Shown one piece after another: positions 9,673 through 19,132 of a DNA stretch of 64,000 nucleotides (position 1 is its first letter; every line of letters begins with the position of its first letter). A program made the translations under genes and the position numbers. The stretch is from Aureibaculum flavum (lineage in GTDB: Bacteria > Bacteroidota > Bacteroidia > Flavobacteriales > Flavobacteriaceae). Under the pieces are notes generated by a model. The model saw only the letters and a list, made by a program, of their open reading frames with translations, was not told where the DNA came from and searched no databases. Location of the stretch: positions 93,589 through 157,588 of the forward strand of contig NZ_JAEHFJ010000011.1 in assembly GCF_016406085.1 (NCBI RefSeq), read 5' to 3'.

Positions 9673-12126
9673 ATGAGAAACTTTTTTTTAACGATTACTA
9701 CTTTTTTATTGGTCATTTTCTATTCATATGGTCAACAAAAAGTGGTGGTATCAAAAATAAACAGAAATACAGGCGAAAATAGTGAATCATATAAGTCTTT
9801 TACTTTCAATGGCTCGTGGTGTTGGTATACTGATCCTAGAGCTGTCTATTATGAAGGTAAGTACAAAAGAACATACTCAGGTTGGATTGATAACTATGGT
9901 AATATTATCGTTGCTTCATATGACCATGAAACCAAAGAAATTGAAACCCACATTGTCGAGAAAAATTTAGAAGTTGATGACCATGATCATCCGTCTATTT
10001 TATTTGACGAAGATGGTAGATTACTAGTTTTTTACAACAGACATGGATATGGTACGTCTTCTGCAGCTCCTCCAGCCTATTTAATTCGTTCTGAAAACCC
10101 TGAGGACATAATGCAATGGAAAAATGTGCAACATCTTTATTTAAATGATGAAGCTAAAAAACCTACACCAGACGCAAGTATGTCAGCTGACTATAGTCAT
10201 CCCATAAAATTAAAGGCTGAAAACGGAAAAATATATCTTTTTTGGCGTGGTATAGATGGAAAACCAAGTTTTTCTACAAGTAACGACAATGGAGTAACAT
10301 GGTCTAAAGGACGTTTTGTTTATGTGCCTGATCCCATTTATAAATTTAGACGACCTTATACAAAGGTTTATTCTAACGGAGATCGTAAGATTCATTTTAC
10401 ATTTACTGATGGACACCCAGATAGTGAAGAGAATAATAACATTTATTATACCTATTATGAAAATGGTGCTTTTTTTAAAGCAAATGGAGAAAAAATAAAA
10501 GATATTATTGACCTTCCGTTAAAAACGGAAGAATTAGATGTTGTTTATGATGCTAAAAAGGGAGGTGCAAAGGCATGGAATTGGGATATTGCTGAAGATG
10601 AAAAAGGAAATCCTGTAATTGCATATGCTAAATTTCCTACAGACACAACACATTACTATTGTTATGCAAAATGGTCTGGTAAAAATTGGATTAATAAGAC
10701 GCTAGTGCATGCGGGAAGTTGGTTTCCAAAAACTCAAGAGGGTAGAAAAGAATGGGCTCCACATTATTCTGGAGGTATGAGCATTGATCATGAAAATACA
10801 AATGAAATTTACCTTTCTGTAAACCGTGATTCCGTTTTTGAAATTGAAAAATGGACAACTAAGAATGACGGAAAGTCATGGAAAGTTGATCAAATAACTA
10901 AAGGGTCCGAAAAAGATAATATACGTCCGTTTGCTGTTAGGGGAGCAAAAAAAGGCAACCCTTTACAAGTGTTATGGATGCAAAATTCGCAGTATATTGT
11001 TTATAGTCATGCATCATGGACAAACACTACATGGGCAGAACGATTTCATAGCTCAATTAAAATGGATATTCAGTCTCCAGAAATTACCAATCCTTTAGCT
11101 CCGAATCAAATAGTGGACATAATGCGTCAAACGATAGATTGGCAATTTGCTAATCCTTACGACCTCAATAGATTAATCGATTGGCATTGGGGAACTTTTT
11201 ATGTAGGACTTGAAGATTTCTATGAAATCACTAAAGAAGATCGTTACAAACAAGAAATGATTAATATTGGTGAGCATGCCAATTACAAAGTAGATGATAA
11301 ATTCTTTTATGCAGATATGCTCACTGTAATTTCAAATTGGGCATGGCTTTATGAAATGGATAAGCAACCCGAAATGATTGCTCACAGCAAATGGGTGCTC
11401 GATGCACATTTAGCCACACGTCGCCCTTACAAAGCTGATGTGCGTTTTGCAAACAACCCTTATTTCGATGAGTGGTGGACATGGTGTGATGCTCTATTTG
11501 TTGCTCCTCCTGTTTTTGGTAAAATGTGGCAAGTTACAGGTGAAAAAAAGTATTTAGATTATATGGATAAAATGTTCTGGATTACCACAGACTACCTGTA
11601 CTCAAAAGAAGATTCATTAATGTTTAGAGATGATAGGTATTTTGACGATCGTTCAGAAAATGGAAAAAAAATATTTTGGGGTAGAGGTAATGGTTGGGTC
11701 ATTGCAGGTGTAGCTCGTATTTTAGATATTTTACCACAAGATTATCCAAGTAGACCCAAGTATGAGCAGATGTATAAAGAAATGGCAGCTAAACTAATAG
11801 AGCTTCAAGGTCAAGATCATATGTGGCGTATTAGTCTTTTGGATCCTGAATATCAGGACAAAGGTGAAACAAGTGGTAGTGCATTTTATGTTTATGCACT
11901 TGCTTGGGGAATAAATAATGGTCTATTAGATGTTAAACATAAAGTTGCAGTTGAAAAGGGTTGGATTGCATTAACTACCAAAGTGAATAAGAATGGTAAG
12001 TTAGGTAGTGTTCAGGCTGAAGGTATTGATCCTAGAAAATTTACTGAAGATGATTGGCAGGTTTACGGTACCGGAGCTTTTTTAATGGCAGGTAAAGAAA
12101 TGTATACTTTGGAAATCAAAAAATGA
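9673..12126 (+). CDS. Secreted two-domain enzyme: BNR_4 beta-propeller (putative lyase) fused to GH105 unsaturated uronyl hydrolase
   Basis: An 817-residue protein with a signal peptide ending near SYGQQ. Residues about 40-465 form a BNR_4-type propeller with GSWCWYTDPRAVYY, the DDHDHPSILF block and YNRHG; His104 and His124 are 20 residues apart. From about 480 to 815 it is GH105-like: WQFANPYDL, a candidate Asp548, WWTWCDALFVAPP with the expected catalytic Asp606, and IFWGRGNGWV. GH105 enzymes hydrate and release the 4,5-unsaturated uronic acid left by polysaccharide lyases. The propeller resembles the fold of ulvan lyases PL24/PL25, so one chain may both cut and trim; the lyase activity is inference. 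A close paralog lies at 23249-25708. Confidence 0.85.
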   Translation: MRNFFLTITTFLLVIFYSYGQQKVVVSKINRNTGENSESYKSFTFNGSWCWYTDPRAVYYEGKYKRTYSGWIDNYGNIIVASYDHETKEIETHIVEKNLEVDDHDHPSILFDEDGRLLVFYNRHGYGTSSAAPPAYLIRSENPEDIMQWKNVQHLYLNDEAKKPTPDASMSADYSHPIKLKAENGKIYLFWRGIDGKPSFSTSNDNGVTWSKGRFVYVPDPIYKFRRPYTKVYSNGDRKIHFTFTDGHPDSEENNNIYYTYYENGAFFKANGEKIKDIIDLPLKTEELDVVYDAKKGGAKAWNWDIAEDEKGNPVIAYAKFPTDTTHYYCYAKWSGKNWINKTLVHAGSWFPKTQEGRKEWAPHYSGGMSIDHENTNEIYLSVNRDSVFEIEKWTTKNDGKSWKVDQITKGSEKDNIRPFAVRGAKKGNPLQVLWMQNSQYIVYSHASWTNTTWAERFHSSIKMDIQSPEITNPLAPNQIVDIMRQTIDWQFANPYDLNRLIDWHWGTFYVGLEDFYEITKEDRYKQEMINIGEHANYKVDDKFFYADMLTVISNWAWLYEMDKQPEMIAHSKWVLDAHLATRRPYKADVRFANNPYFDEWWTWCDALFVAPPVFGKMWQVTGEKKYLDYMDKMFWITTDYLYSKEDSLMFRDDRYFDDRSENGKKIFWGRGNGWVIAGVARILDILPQDYPSRPKYEQMYKEMAAKLIELQGQDHMWRISLLDPEYQDKGETSGSAFYVYALAWGINNGLLDVKHKVAVEKGWIALTTKVNKNGKLGSVQAEGIDPRKFTEDDWQVYGTGAFLMAGKEMYTLEIKK

Positions 12127-12177
12127 TCGCATTAACTATAAAGTACAACATAAAACTAAATAAATAATAAAAATTTA

Positions 12178-12196
12178 GCATCATTAAAAACGATGC
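12178..12196 (+). other. Small hairpin just upstream of the DUF2264 gene
   Basis: GCATC (12178-12182) pairs with GATGC (12192-12196) around a 9-nt A-rich loop, 17 nt before the ATG at 12214. It is not followed by a T-run and so is not a terminator. A second small hairpin with a related GC core (CAATGC/GCATTG) sits in the susC leader. Confidence 0.4.
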
Positions 12197-12213
12197 AATT
12201 AAATTAATTTTCA

Positions 12214-13476
12214 ATGAAATATTTTAAACTTATAATTACAATTTCAATTCTGGTCTATAATGTGTCTTGGGGGCAAAATAAAACGGAATCGCATTTCGAA
12301 ATAAAAACTTCAACTGGTCTAGAGGACAGGGCTTATAGTATAGAACTTATGCAAAAAATAGCAGACCCCATTTTAGTACCCCTAAGTCAACAGAAATTAC
12401 ATGAAATGCTGCCTTTAAAAGACTGGGAAAAAAACAATGACAGATGTGACTATAGAACTACCTATATTCAAGCAGCAGGGCGTACACTTTCTGGTTTAGC
12501 TCCGTGGTTGTCATTGGGAGTAGATGATTCAGAAGAAGGGAAGCTAAGAGCTAAGTACATAGACCTCTCGTTGAAAGCGATAGTTAATATTACAAACCCT
12601 GAATCTAAAGACTATCAGTTTGGTAAAGAAACGGAGACTTATGAGCGTATTGTGCATAATGCCTATGTTGCTTATCCATTATTGATTGCTACAGATCAAT
12701 TATGGGCACCACTTTCAGTTAAGCAAAAAGAAGATATAATAATAGCTTTAAAAACGCACAGAAAGTATAAACCTTTTAATAATAATTGGTTGCTATTTGC
12801 TTCGGTAATTGAAGCTGCAATATGGAAACTTACGGATTCATGTGATGTCGAGAAAATAGAAAATGGAGTGAATAAGCACATGGAATGGTATTTGGGAGAT
12901 GGAATGTATGGTGATGGTCCTCAGTTTCATTGGGATTATTACAATAGTTTTGTAATTCAGCCCTTATTACTTGAGATTTTAAAAGTTTGTAAAGAGAAGG
13001 ATCACGCCCTTCAAGATTTATTGCCAAAAGTAATTGGTAGAGCTCAACGATATGCAGAAATACAAGAACACCTTATTTCACCGGAAGGTACCTATCCTGT
13101 TATAGGGAGATCATCAGTATATAGAATAGCAACATTTCAGCATTTAGGCTATATGGTCTATAGAAATAATTTACCAAAATCACTAGATCCAGGATCAACC
13201 AGAGCAGCACTTATGGCAATTACTAAAAGATTGATGGAGCCTTCGGGAACCTTTGATGATAAAGGATATTTAAATCCAGGAGTTGTTGGAGAGCAATTGG
13301 AAGCCAGAGATGTGTACACCTTAACAGGAGCACTTTATATGAGTACAATGGGGTTAACTCATTTAGGATTGCCGGCTGACGCTCCGTTTTGGACAGAGCC
13401 AGCAGGGAAGTGGTTTCAACAAAAAGTATGGGATGGTGATGTTATTGGCAAACAACATGAATATTACGGGCAATAG
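12214..13476 (+). CDS. DUF2264 family protein, secreted; possible (alpha/alpha)6 beta-glucuronidase (GH154-type)
   Basis: A 420-residue protein with a signal peptide ending near VSWGQ. It matches the DUF2264 pattern from residue about 40: MLPLKDWEKNN, YIQAAGRTLSGLAPWLSLG, then NNWLLFASVIEAA and HWDYYNSFVIQPLLLE. DUF2264 proteins have an (alpha/alpha)6 fold; as recalled, characterised members were placed in GH154 as beta-glucuronidases. That role would fit a uronic-acid glycan but is not shown here. It lies 87 bp after the BNR_4/GH105 gene and 86 bp before the lyase gene on the same strand, so it is probably in the operon from the promoter at 9607. Confidence 0.8.
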   Translation: MKYFKLIITISILVYNVSWGQNKTESHFEIKTSTGLEDRAYSIELMQKIADPILVPLSQQKLHEMLPLKDWEKNNDRCDYRTTYIQAAGRTLSGLAPWLSLGVDDSEEGKLRAKYIDLSLKAIVNITNPESKDYQFGKETETYERIVHNAYVAYPLLIATDQLWAPLSVKQKEDIIIALKTHRKYKPFNNNWLLFASVIEAAIWKLTDSCDVEKIENGVNKHMEWYLGDGMYGDGPQFHWDYYNSFVIQPLLLEILKVCKEKDHALQDLLPKVIGRAQRYAEIQEHLISPEGTYPVIGRSSVYRIATFQHLGYMVYRNNLPKSLDPGSTRAALMAITKRLMEPSGTFDDKGYLNPGVVGEQLEARDVYTLTGALYMSTMGLTHLGLPADAPFWTEPAGKWFQQKVWDGDVIGKQHEYYGQ

Positions 13477-13562
13477 GTTGTGTTTTATTTCTGAAAAATA
13501 ATGAAAATCAATATGATAACTCAGATTTAAAACATTGACGCATTTATATAAATATCTAAACA

Positions 13563-15620
13563 ATGAAAATAAATATCAAGAGTTTTTTAATTGTTTTATT
13601 TGTTTTGATCTATTCGCTGAACTCGCATTCGCAAATAGATTGGAAACAGATTAAAACTTCAAAAGATCTAGTTGAAAACTATCCCGAGGTTGTAAAAAAT
13701 TTGTTTAATGAATTCAATCTAGATTATTTAGGTCTAGAAAAAGTAAAGGCATCTTATGAAAAAGGAAGTTTAGTTGAAGCTTGTAATCGGTTACTAGCCT
13801 ATTATAAAACGAGTAGCACAGGGCAAAAATTAAGAAGAGTGCAACCTGTAAAGACAGATAGAACTAATGCTTATGCAGATACCATATTACAAAATATTTT
13901 TACCATACAAAATGTAAAAGGGCAAGTGCCTTGGGGTAAAGATGGCCATAGAGATTGGTATTATACTGGCCCCAATCAGGATAAAGAATGGGCTTATCTT
14001 TCCAATAGACACGAACAATTGGACAGTGTGTTTGTGGCTTATCATAACACAGGTAATCCTAAATATCTGAATTATTTAGATTTGTTTTTAAGAGATTTTA
14101 TTATTAAAAGTCAGCCTTATCCAGCAAAAAAAACATGGGGAGCAATATGGAGAGGTCTTGAAGTTTCCTTCAGAAGTAAGGAATGGACACGTATTTTTTA
14201 TGGATTGATCAATAATAAACAAATATCTCCTGCTACACAATTATTAATGTTAAGTAGTTTACCTGACCATGCTGATTACAACCGTAATTACCATATGAAA
14301 CATGGAAACTGGTTAACTATGGAATTGTCTGCTTTAGCTGAAGTAGGAGCTAAGTTTCCTGAATTTAAAAAATCTGATGAATGGTTAAATTATGCCATTA
14401 AGCAAATGACTCAAAGTATAAAAAGTCAAGTGTATCTTGATGGTGTTCAAAATGAGCTTTCTGCACATTATCATTATGTAGCGTGGAATAATTTTGAAGA
14501 ATTTAAAACTACTTGCGAATTAGCAGGTAAAAAGTTACCAAAAGTGTTTACGCAAACACTTGAGAAAATGATAGATTATACGGCTAAATCAATGAGACCA
14601 GATGGTTTTGGGCCTTTAAATAATGATAGTGATCTAGATTATAATCGTGATGTAATTTTAAAAAAGGCTAAGATTTATGGTCGTCCAGATTGGGAATTTA
14701 TTGCAACAAACGGTGAAAAAGGTATAGCTCCAGAAGGTGGTAGTTCTTTTTTTTATCCATGGGCGGGACAAATGATATCTCGAAGTAATTATAATATAAA
14801 TGCACATTGGTCATTTTTTGATGTAGGACCTTGGGGAGCAGGGCATGAGCACAATGACAAGTTACATCTATCTGTGTCAGCTTATGGCACAGATCTATTG
14901 GTAGATTCAGGTAGATTTGCTTATACGGGCGAAGTTGCTAAAAAATTCAGGGCTTATGCTATTGGCAGTGAGGGGCATAATACCGTTGTTATAGACCATT
15001 TCGGACAATCTGCAGGGCCTTCTGTGGTTTCAGAGAGTTTAGATAATAGTGCCTATAAAATTACAGAAGCTTACGATTTTGCGACCAATTCGTTTGATAA
15101 ATATAAAAGTATTGAAGGGGTGGTAAAGCATCAACGTTCTTTATTATATGTTCGTGGAGATTTTTGGGTAGTGGTAGATAGAATTATTACGGATAGACCT
15201 AGACATATAGAAACATTATGGCACTGGCATCCTGATTGTAACGTCGAAAAAAATAAATCAGTAGTTCGAACAAATAATGTCAATGGTAATTTAGCAATTA
15301 TACCAGTTGGAAAACACAATTTTAAAATAAAAATAGTTAAAGGTCAAGAAAAGCCTAATATTCAAGGTTGGTATAGCCCAATGTATAACATGTTTACTCC
15401 AAATAGTACAAGTATCTATAGTGTAGATATTAATACCAGTGCTACTTTTGTGTGGATACTGCAACCATCCAAAAATAAAGCATCCTTATTAAAAGCAAAA
15501 ATTATTTCAGAAAATGAAAATGCGATTAAGATAAAGGTGAAATCAAAAAATGTTACCTATAAATTAGAAATCCCTTATTACAATAGTAATGATCTTAATT
15601 TAGAGAAAAAAGTTAATTAA
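13563..15620 (+). CDS. Heparinase II/III family polysaccharide lyase (PL12-like), secreted
   Basis: A 685-residue protein with a signal peptide ending near NSHSQ. An (alpha/alpha) toroid (about 50-370) is followed by an antiparallel beta-sandwich heparinase II/III domain (about 390-680). Putative catalytic residues are Asn249 in KHGNW, Tyr303 in ELSAHYHY and a histidine of GHEHND (428/430). The Asn-to-Tyr spacing of 54 equals that recalled for Bacteroides heparinase III of PL12 (Asn240, Tyr294). Such enzymes cleave uronic-acid-containing chains by beta-elimination and leave unsaturated uronyl ends, which GH105 enzymes next door can remove. Heparan sulfate is one candidate substrate, unproven. 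Confidence 0.87.
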   Translation: MKINIKSFLIVLFVLIYSLNSHSQIDWKQIKTSKDLVENYPEVVKNLFNEFNLDYLGLEKVKASYEKGSLVEACNRLLAYYKTSSTGQKLRRVQPVKTDRTNAYADTILQNIFTIQNVKGQVPWGKDGHRDWYYTGPNQDKEWAYLSNRHEQLDSVFVAYHNTGNPKYLNYLDLFLRDFIIKSQPYPAKKTWGAIWRGLEVSFRSKEWTRIFYGLINNKQISPATQLLMLSSLPDHADYNRNYHMKHGNWLTMELSALAEVGAKFPEFKKSDEWLNYAIKQMTQSIKSQVYLDGVQNELSAHYHYVAWNNFEEFKTTCELAGKKLPKVFTQTLEKMIDYTAKSMRPDGFGPLNNDSDLDYNRDVILKKAKIYGRPDWEFIATNGEKGIAPEGGSSFFYPWAGQMISRSNYNINAHWSFFDVGPWGAGHEHNDKLHLSVSAYGTDLLVDSGRFAYTGEVAKKFRAYAIGSEGHNTVVIDHFGQSAGPSVVSESLDNSAYKITEAYDFATNSFDKYKSIEGVVKHQRSLLYVRGDFWVVVDRIITDRPRHIETLWHWHPDCNVEKNKSVVRTNNVNGNLAIIPVGKHNFKIKIVKGQEKPNIQGWYSPMYNMFTPNSTSIYSVDINTSATFVWILQPSKNKASLLKAKIISENENAIKIKVKSKNVTYKLEIPYYNSNDLNLEKKVN

Positions 15621-15849
15621 AGCATAAGTGAATAAACTTCACACTTTTATTAAATAACGTAATCATAAATTAAAAGAAAATAATTAAGAGTTACCCCATA
15701 TTATTTTTGTCTAATCATTTTCTCAAGTTAAACAATTATAGCAATTCAAAAATTGATGATAAAATTCAGTATTAGTTATCAATAGGATTTGAAATTTATT
15801 CTTCATGTTTTTTTATGTAAAATGATAAAAAATAGCACAATTTGCTGGG

Positions 15850-15921
15850 TTTGATACAAATTTACATGTATTTGATACTTAATTATAACCTTAATTCTTT
15901 AAGTGAGAATATATTTGTTGG
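15850..15921 (+). promoter_or_regulatory. Promoter and paired operator of the susCD operon
   Basis: Two direct TTGATAC copies (15851-15857 and 15872-15878) are exactly 21 bp apart. The proximal one ends 32 nt before the TA of a perfect -7 element TATATTTG (15910-15917); the predicted start is near 15921. The expected -33 position (15888-15890) reads ACC, not TTG. This is what an activator-dependent promoter would look like. The remaining leader to the susC ATG is about 185 nt and AT-rich, with one small hairpin. Confidence 0.7.
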
Positions 15922-16049
15922 GTAGTATTTAAAATACTATTACTTACATAATTTTAAGTGGAACAATCTAATTCAAAATAATATTAATAAATCCTAAAAT
16001 TTCAATAATATGATAAAATAAAAACAGTCAGATAATACTAACTTAAAAG

Positions 16050-16066
16050 CAATGCACGAAGCATTG
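16050..16066 (+). other. Hairpin in the susC 5' leader
   Basis: CAATGC (16050-16055) pairs with GCATTG (16061-16066) around a 5-nt loop, 40 nt before the susC start codon. No T-run follows. It could affect translation or be a target for a small RNA; function is unknown. Confidence 0.4.
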
Positions 16067-16106
16067 TTAATTAACTAAAAAAAGCGATTAACTAAATGCA
16101 AATTTT

Positions 16107-19100
16107 ATGAAAAATCAATTAATATATATCCTTTGTTTCTTTTTATATAGTGCTGGTACTTTTGCTCAGCAAGCCATTACCGTAACAGGAGAGGTTGTTG
16201 ATGCGGAAACCGGTTTAACAATACCTGGTGCAAACATTATCGAAAAGGGGACGAAAAATGGAGTAATGTCCGACTTTGATGGTAAGTTTACTATCCAAAC
16301 AAAAAATAATGCAACCTTACTATTTAGTTTTATTGGGTATGCAACTCAAGAGGTACAAGTAAATGGACAAACAAATCTTAACGTAGTATTACAAGTAGAA
16401 AGTTCATTACTAGATGAGGTCGTTGTTGTTGGATATGGTACTGTAAAAAAATCTGATTTAACAGGTTCCGTAACTAGAGCAAATATTGAAAATTTTACGC
16501 AACAACCAAATACGAGTATTGTACAATCTTTACAAGGAGCAGTTACTGGACTGAATGTAGGTGCTGTCACTGGAGCAGGTGGACAACCATCTATTTCCAT
16601 ACGTGGTCGTAATTCGCTATCAGGAAGTACAAATCCTTTAATTGTATTAGATGGAATTATTTATCGTGGAAGTTTAATTGACATTAACCCTTCTGATGTA
16701 GCTTCTGTAGATGTTTTGAGAGATGCAAGTTCTAAAGCAATTTATGGGTCTCAAGCTGCAAATGGTGTCGTTATCATAACTACGAAAACAGGTAAGAAGG
16801 CAAAAAAGCCTAGCTTTAACTTTTCTACTTATTATGCTTCATCTACACCAACAAATCGTTTACACCCTTTAGATAGAGAAGGGTATATTCAAAAAGCCAA
16901 AGACATGTTTTGGGAAGATGCTTATAATGCACCTGATTATACTACGCCAAATACTACTTTTGATCCATCAACTACTTGGGCGGGTCAAAGTCAAATTATT
17001 GATGGTTATAATGAAGGAACTGATACGGATTGGATGGATTTAGTTACACAAACGCCTTTTATTTATAATGCCAATATTAATATGAGTGGAAATTCTGAAA
17101 AAACGGCTTATTTTTTATCTGCAGGTTATACAGAAGAAGATGGTTGGGCCAAAAATGACACCTATGATAGAATTAATTTACGTGCAAATTTTGATACTCA
17201 GGTTACAAGTTGGTTAAATATAGGGATGCAGACTTTTATGTCTAGTGGAGATTATTCTGGTGCGGCAGCAAATATTAGAAATGCGATGATTCTTTCACCA
17301 TTGGTAAAGCCTTACAATGAAGACGGTACAATAAATTATTATCCAGTAGGTAATGATCCTAATCCATTGGCTTCCTTAGAAACTGATAATTTTGATAAAC
17401 GTTTAAATCTTTTTGGAAATTTCTCGGCTACTGTTGCAATTCCATATGTTAAAGGTTTAACCTATAAGTTAAGCTATTCAACAAATTACAGAACCCAGAG
17501 ATATAGTAACTTTAACCCGAATGGTCAAAATTTTACGGGGTCAGCATCAAAGTCTAATTCAATGACGCAAGATGAAACGCTTGACAATGTATTAACTTAT
17601 GTAAAAACTATAAATGATAAGCATAATATAAACGTGACGTTGCTTTATGGTTACGAAGGCAGAGAAGGAGAAGATACAAATGCATCATCATCAGAATTTT
17701 TAAATCAGGCATTAGGTTATAATAGTTTAGAAGCTGGTAATATTGAAAACCAACGTGTAAGTTCAGGTGCTTGGGATGAAACCAGTCTTTACCAAATGGG
17801 TAGGTTGTCTTATAAGTTTGACGATAAATATTTAGCAACTTTTACAGTAAGAAGAGATGGCTTTTCAGGCTTTGGTACAAATAAAAAGTTTGGTACCTTC
17901 CCTTCAGTGGCGTTAGGATGGGTTTTAAGCAAAGAAAAATTTGTTAGTGACCTTTTACCTTCGGCTAATTTGCTGAAATTAAGAGCATCTTATGGAGCAA
18001 GTGGTAACAGAACACTGGGAAGATATGGAACATTAGCAAGTGTTGGTGGAAGTTATCAATATGTTTATGGTGATGGTGGGTCTGCTCAATATGGACAGTC
18101 TATATCTTCTTTAGCTAATAATGACTTAGGTTGGGAAACAACAACTGGTTTAAATGTAGGTTTAGACTTTGGGTTTTTAAATAACCGAATTAATGGATAT
18201 GTTGAATACTACTCAAGTAAAACGGAAGACTTATTATTTAATATTAATATTCCTAGAATTACAGGTTTTGGCTCTATTAGAAGTAATATTGGAGAAGTAG
18301 CAAATCAAGGTATTGAATTTTCATTAAATACGGTTAATGTAAAAAATGATGACTTTGAGTGGAACAGTTCATTCATTTTCTCTAAAAATAAAAATGAGGT
18401 AGTTACTATTTTAGGTAGAGATGATGATGGCGACGGTAAAGAAGATGATCTAATATCAAATGGTATTTTTATTGGAGAGTCAATAGGTACGATTTATCAT
18501 TATGTTGTTGATGGTAAATATCAAATTGGCGATACAGATATTCCTAGTGGATATAATCCTGGAAATTACAGACTCAAAGATTTAGACGGTGTGGAAGGTA
18601 TAAGTGGAGATGATAGAGAGATTATTGGTTCAACAGAACCTGCATATCGCTTTAGTATATTTAATGAGTTTAAATACAAAAATTGGAGTTTAAGTGCCTT
18701 TATTAACTCTATTCAAGGGGGTAAAAACGGTTATTTAGGTAATAACAATGCAAAGAAATCTGAATACGGATGGCAAGCACATACTATGGCAACCTTTAAT
18801 ACTGTAAAGGAATTCGATTACTGGACACCTTCAAATCCGAATGGAGAATATTCAGGATTGAATTATTTAGATCCTATTGACCCAAATATATATAAGGACA
18901 GAAGTTTTGTAAGGTTACAAGATGTAAGTCTTGCGTATAATGTACCTAAAAGTGTACTAGGAAAATGGTCTATTGATAATTTAAAATTATTTGTTTCAGG
19001 TAAAAATTTACATACTTGGACAAAGTGGGGTGGAATTGATCCTGAAACAGGTGCAGGGTATTCACCAGGATCTTATCCAGTCATGAGAAGTTATACAATA

Positions 19101-19121
19101 GGATTAAACTTAACCTTTTAA
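16107..19121 (+). CDS. SusC-like TonB-dependent outer-membrane receptor
   Basis: A 1004-residue protein with signal peptide (ends near GTFAQ). A CarboxypepD_reg-like domain (about 23-100: VTGEVVDAETG, GTKNGVMSDFDGKF) comes first, then the DEVVVVGYG segment typical of the SusC N-terminus. The plug domain follows (about 108-230, with SIRGRNSLSGS and PLIVLDGI) and then a 22-strand-type barrel to the C-terminal LNLTF. It imports oligosaccharides across the outer membrane with TonB energy. The susD gene starts 11 bp downstream, the standard SusCD pair. Expression is probably driven by the operator-bearing promoter at 15850-15921. Confidence 0.97.
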   Translation: MKNQLIYILCFFLYSAGTFAQQAITVTGEVVDAETGLTIPGANIIEKGTKNGVMSDFDGKFTIQTKNNATLLFSFIGYATQEVQVNGQTNLNVVLQVESSLLDEVVVVGYGTVKKSDLTGSVTRANIENFTQQPNTSIVQSLQGAVTGLNVGAVTGAGGQPSISIRGRNSLSGSTNPLIVLDGIIYRGSLIDINPSDVASVDVLRDASSKAIYGSQAANGVVIITTKTGKKAKKPSFNFSTYYASSTPTNRLHPLDREGYIQKAKDMFWEDAYNAPDYTTPNTTFDPSTTWAGQSQIIDGYNEGTDTDWMDLVTQTPFIYNANINMSGNSEKTAYFLSAGYTEEDGWAKNDTYDRINLRANFDTQVTSWLNIGMQTFMSSGDYSGAAANIRNAMILSPLVKPYNEDGTINYYPVGNDPNPLASLETDNFDKRLNLFGNFSATVAIPYVKGLTYKLSYSTNYRTQRYSNFNPNGQNFTGSASKSNSMTQDETLDNVLTYVKTINDKHNINVTLLYGYEGREGEDTNASSSEFLNQALGYNSLEAGNIENQRVSSGAWDETSLYQMGRLSYKFDDKYLATFTVRRDGFSGFGTNKKFGTFPSVALGWVLSKEKFVSDLLPSANLLKLRASYGASGNRTLGRYGTLASVGGSYQYVYGDGGSAQYGQSISSLANNDLGWETTTGLNVGLDFGFLNNRINGYVEYYSSKTEDLLFNINIPRITGFGSIRSNIGEVANQGIEFSLNTVNVKNDDFEWNSSFIFSKNKNEVVTILGRDDDGDGKEDDLISNGIFIGESIGTIYHYVVDGKYQIGDTDIPSGYNPGNYRLKDLDGVEGISGDDREIIGSTEPAYRFSIFNEFKYKNWSLSAFINSIQGGKNGYLGNNNAKKSEYGWQAHTMATFNTVKEFDYWTPSNPNGEYSGLNYLDPIDPNIYKDRSFVRLQDVSLAYNVPKSVLGKWSIDNLKLFVSGKNLHTWTKWGGIDPETGAGYSPGSYPVMRSYTIGLNLTF

Positions 19122-19132
19122 AAAATAAAAAG

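Noticed and set aside
15910..15917. Reading the TGTATTTG part of the PUL operators as alternative -7 elements
   Set aside because: It deviates from TAnnTTTG at the second base, whereas a perfect -7 element lies at a constant 32 nt downstream in all three promoters.
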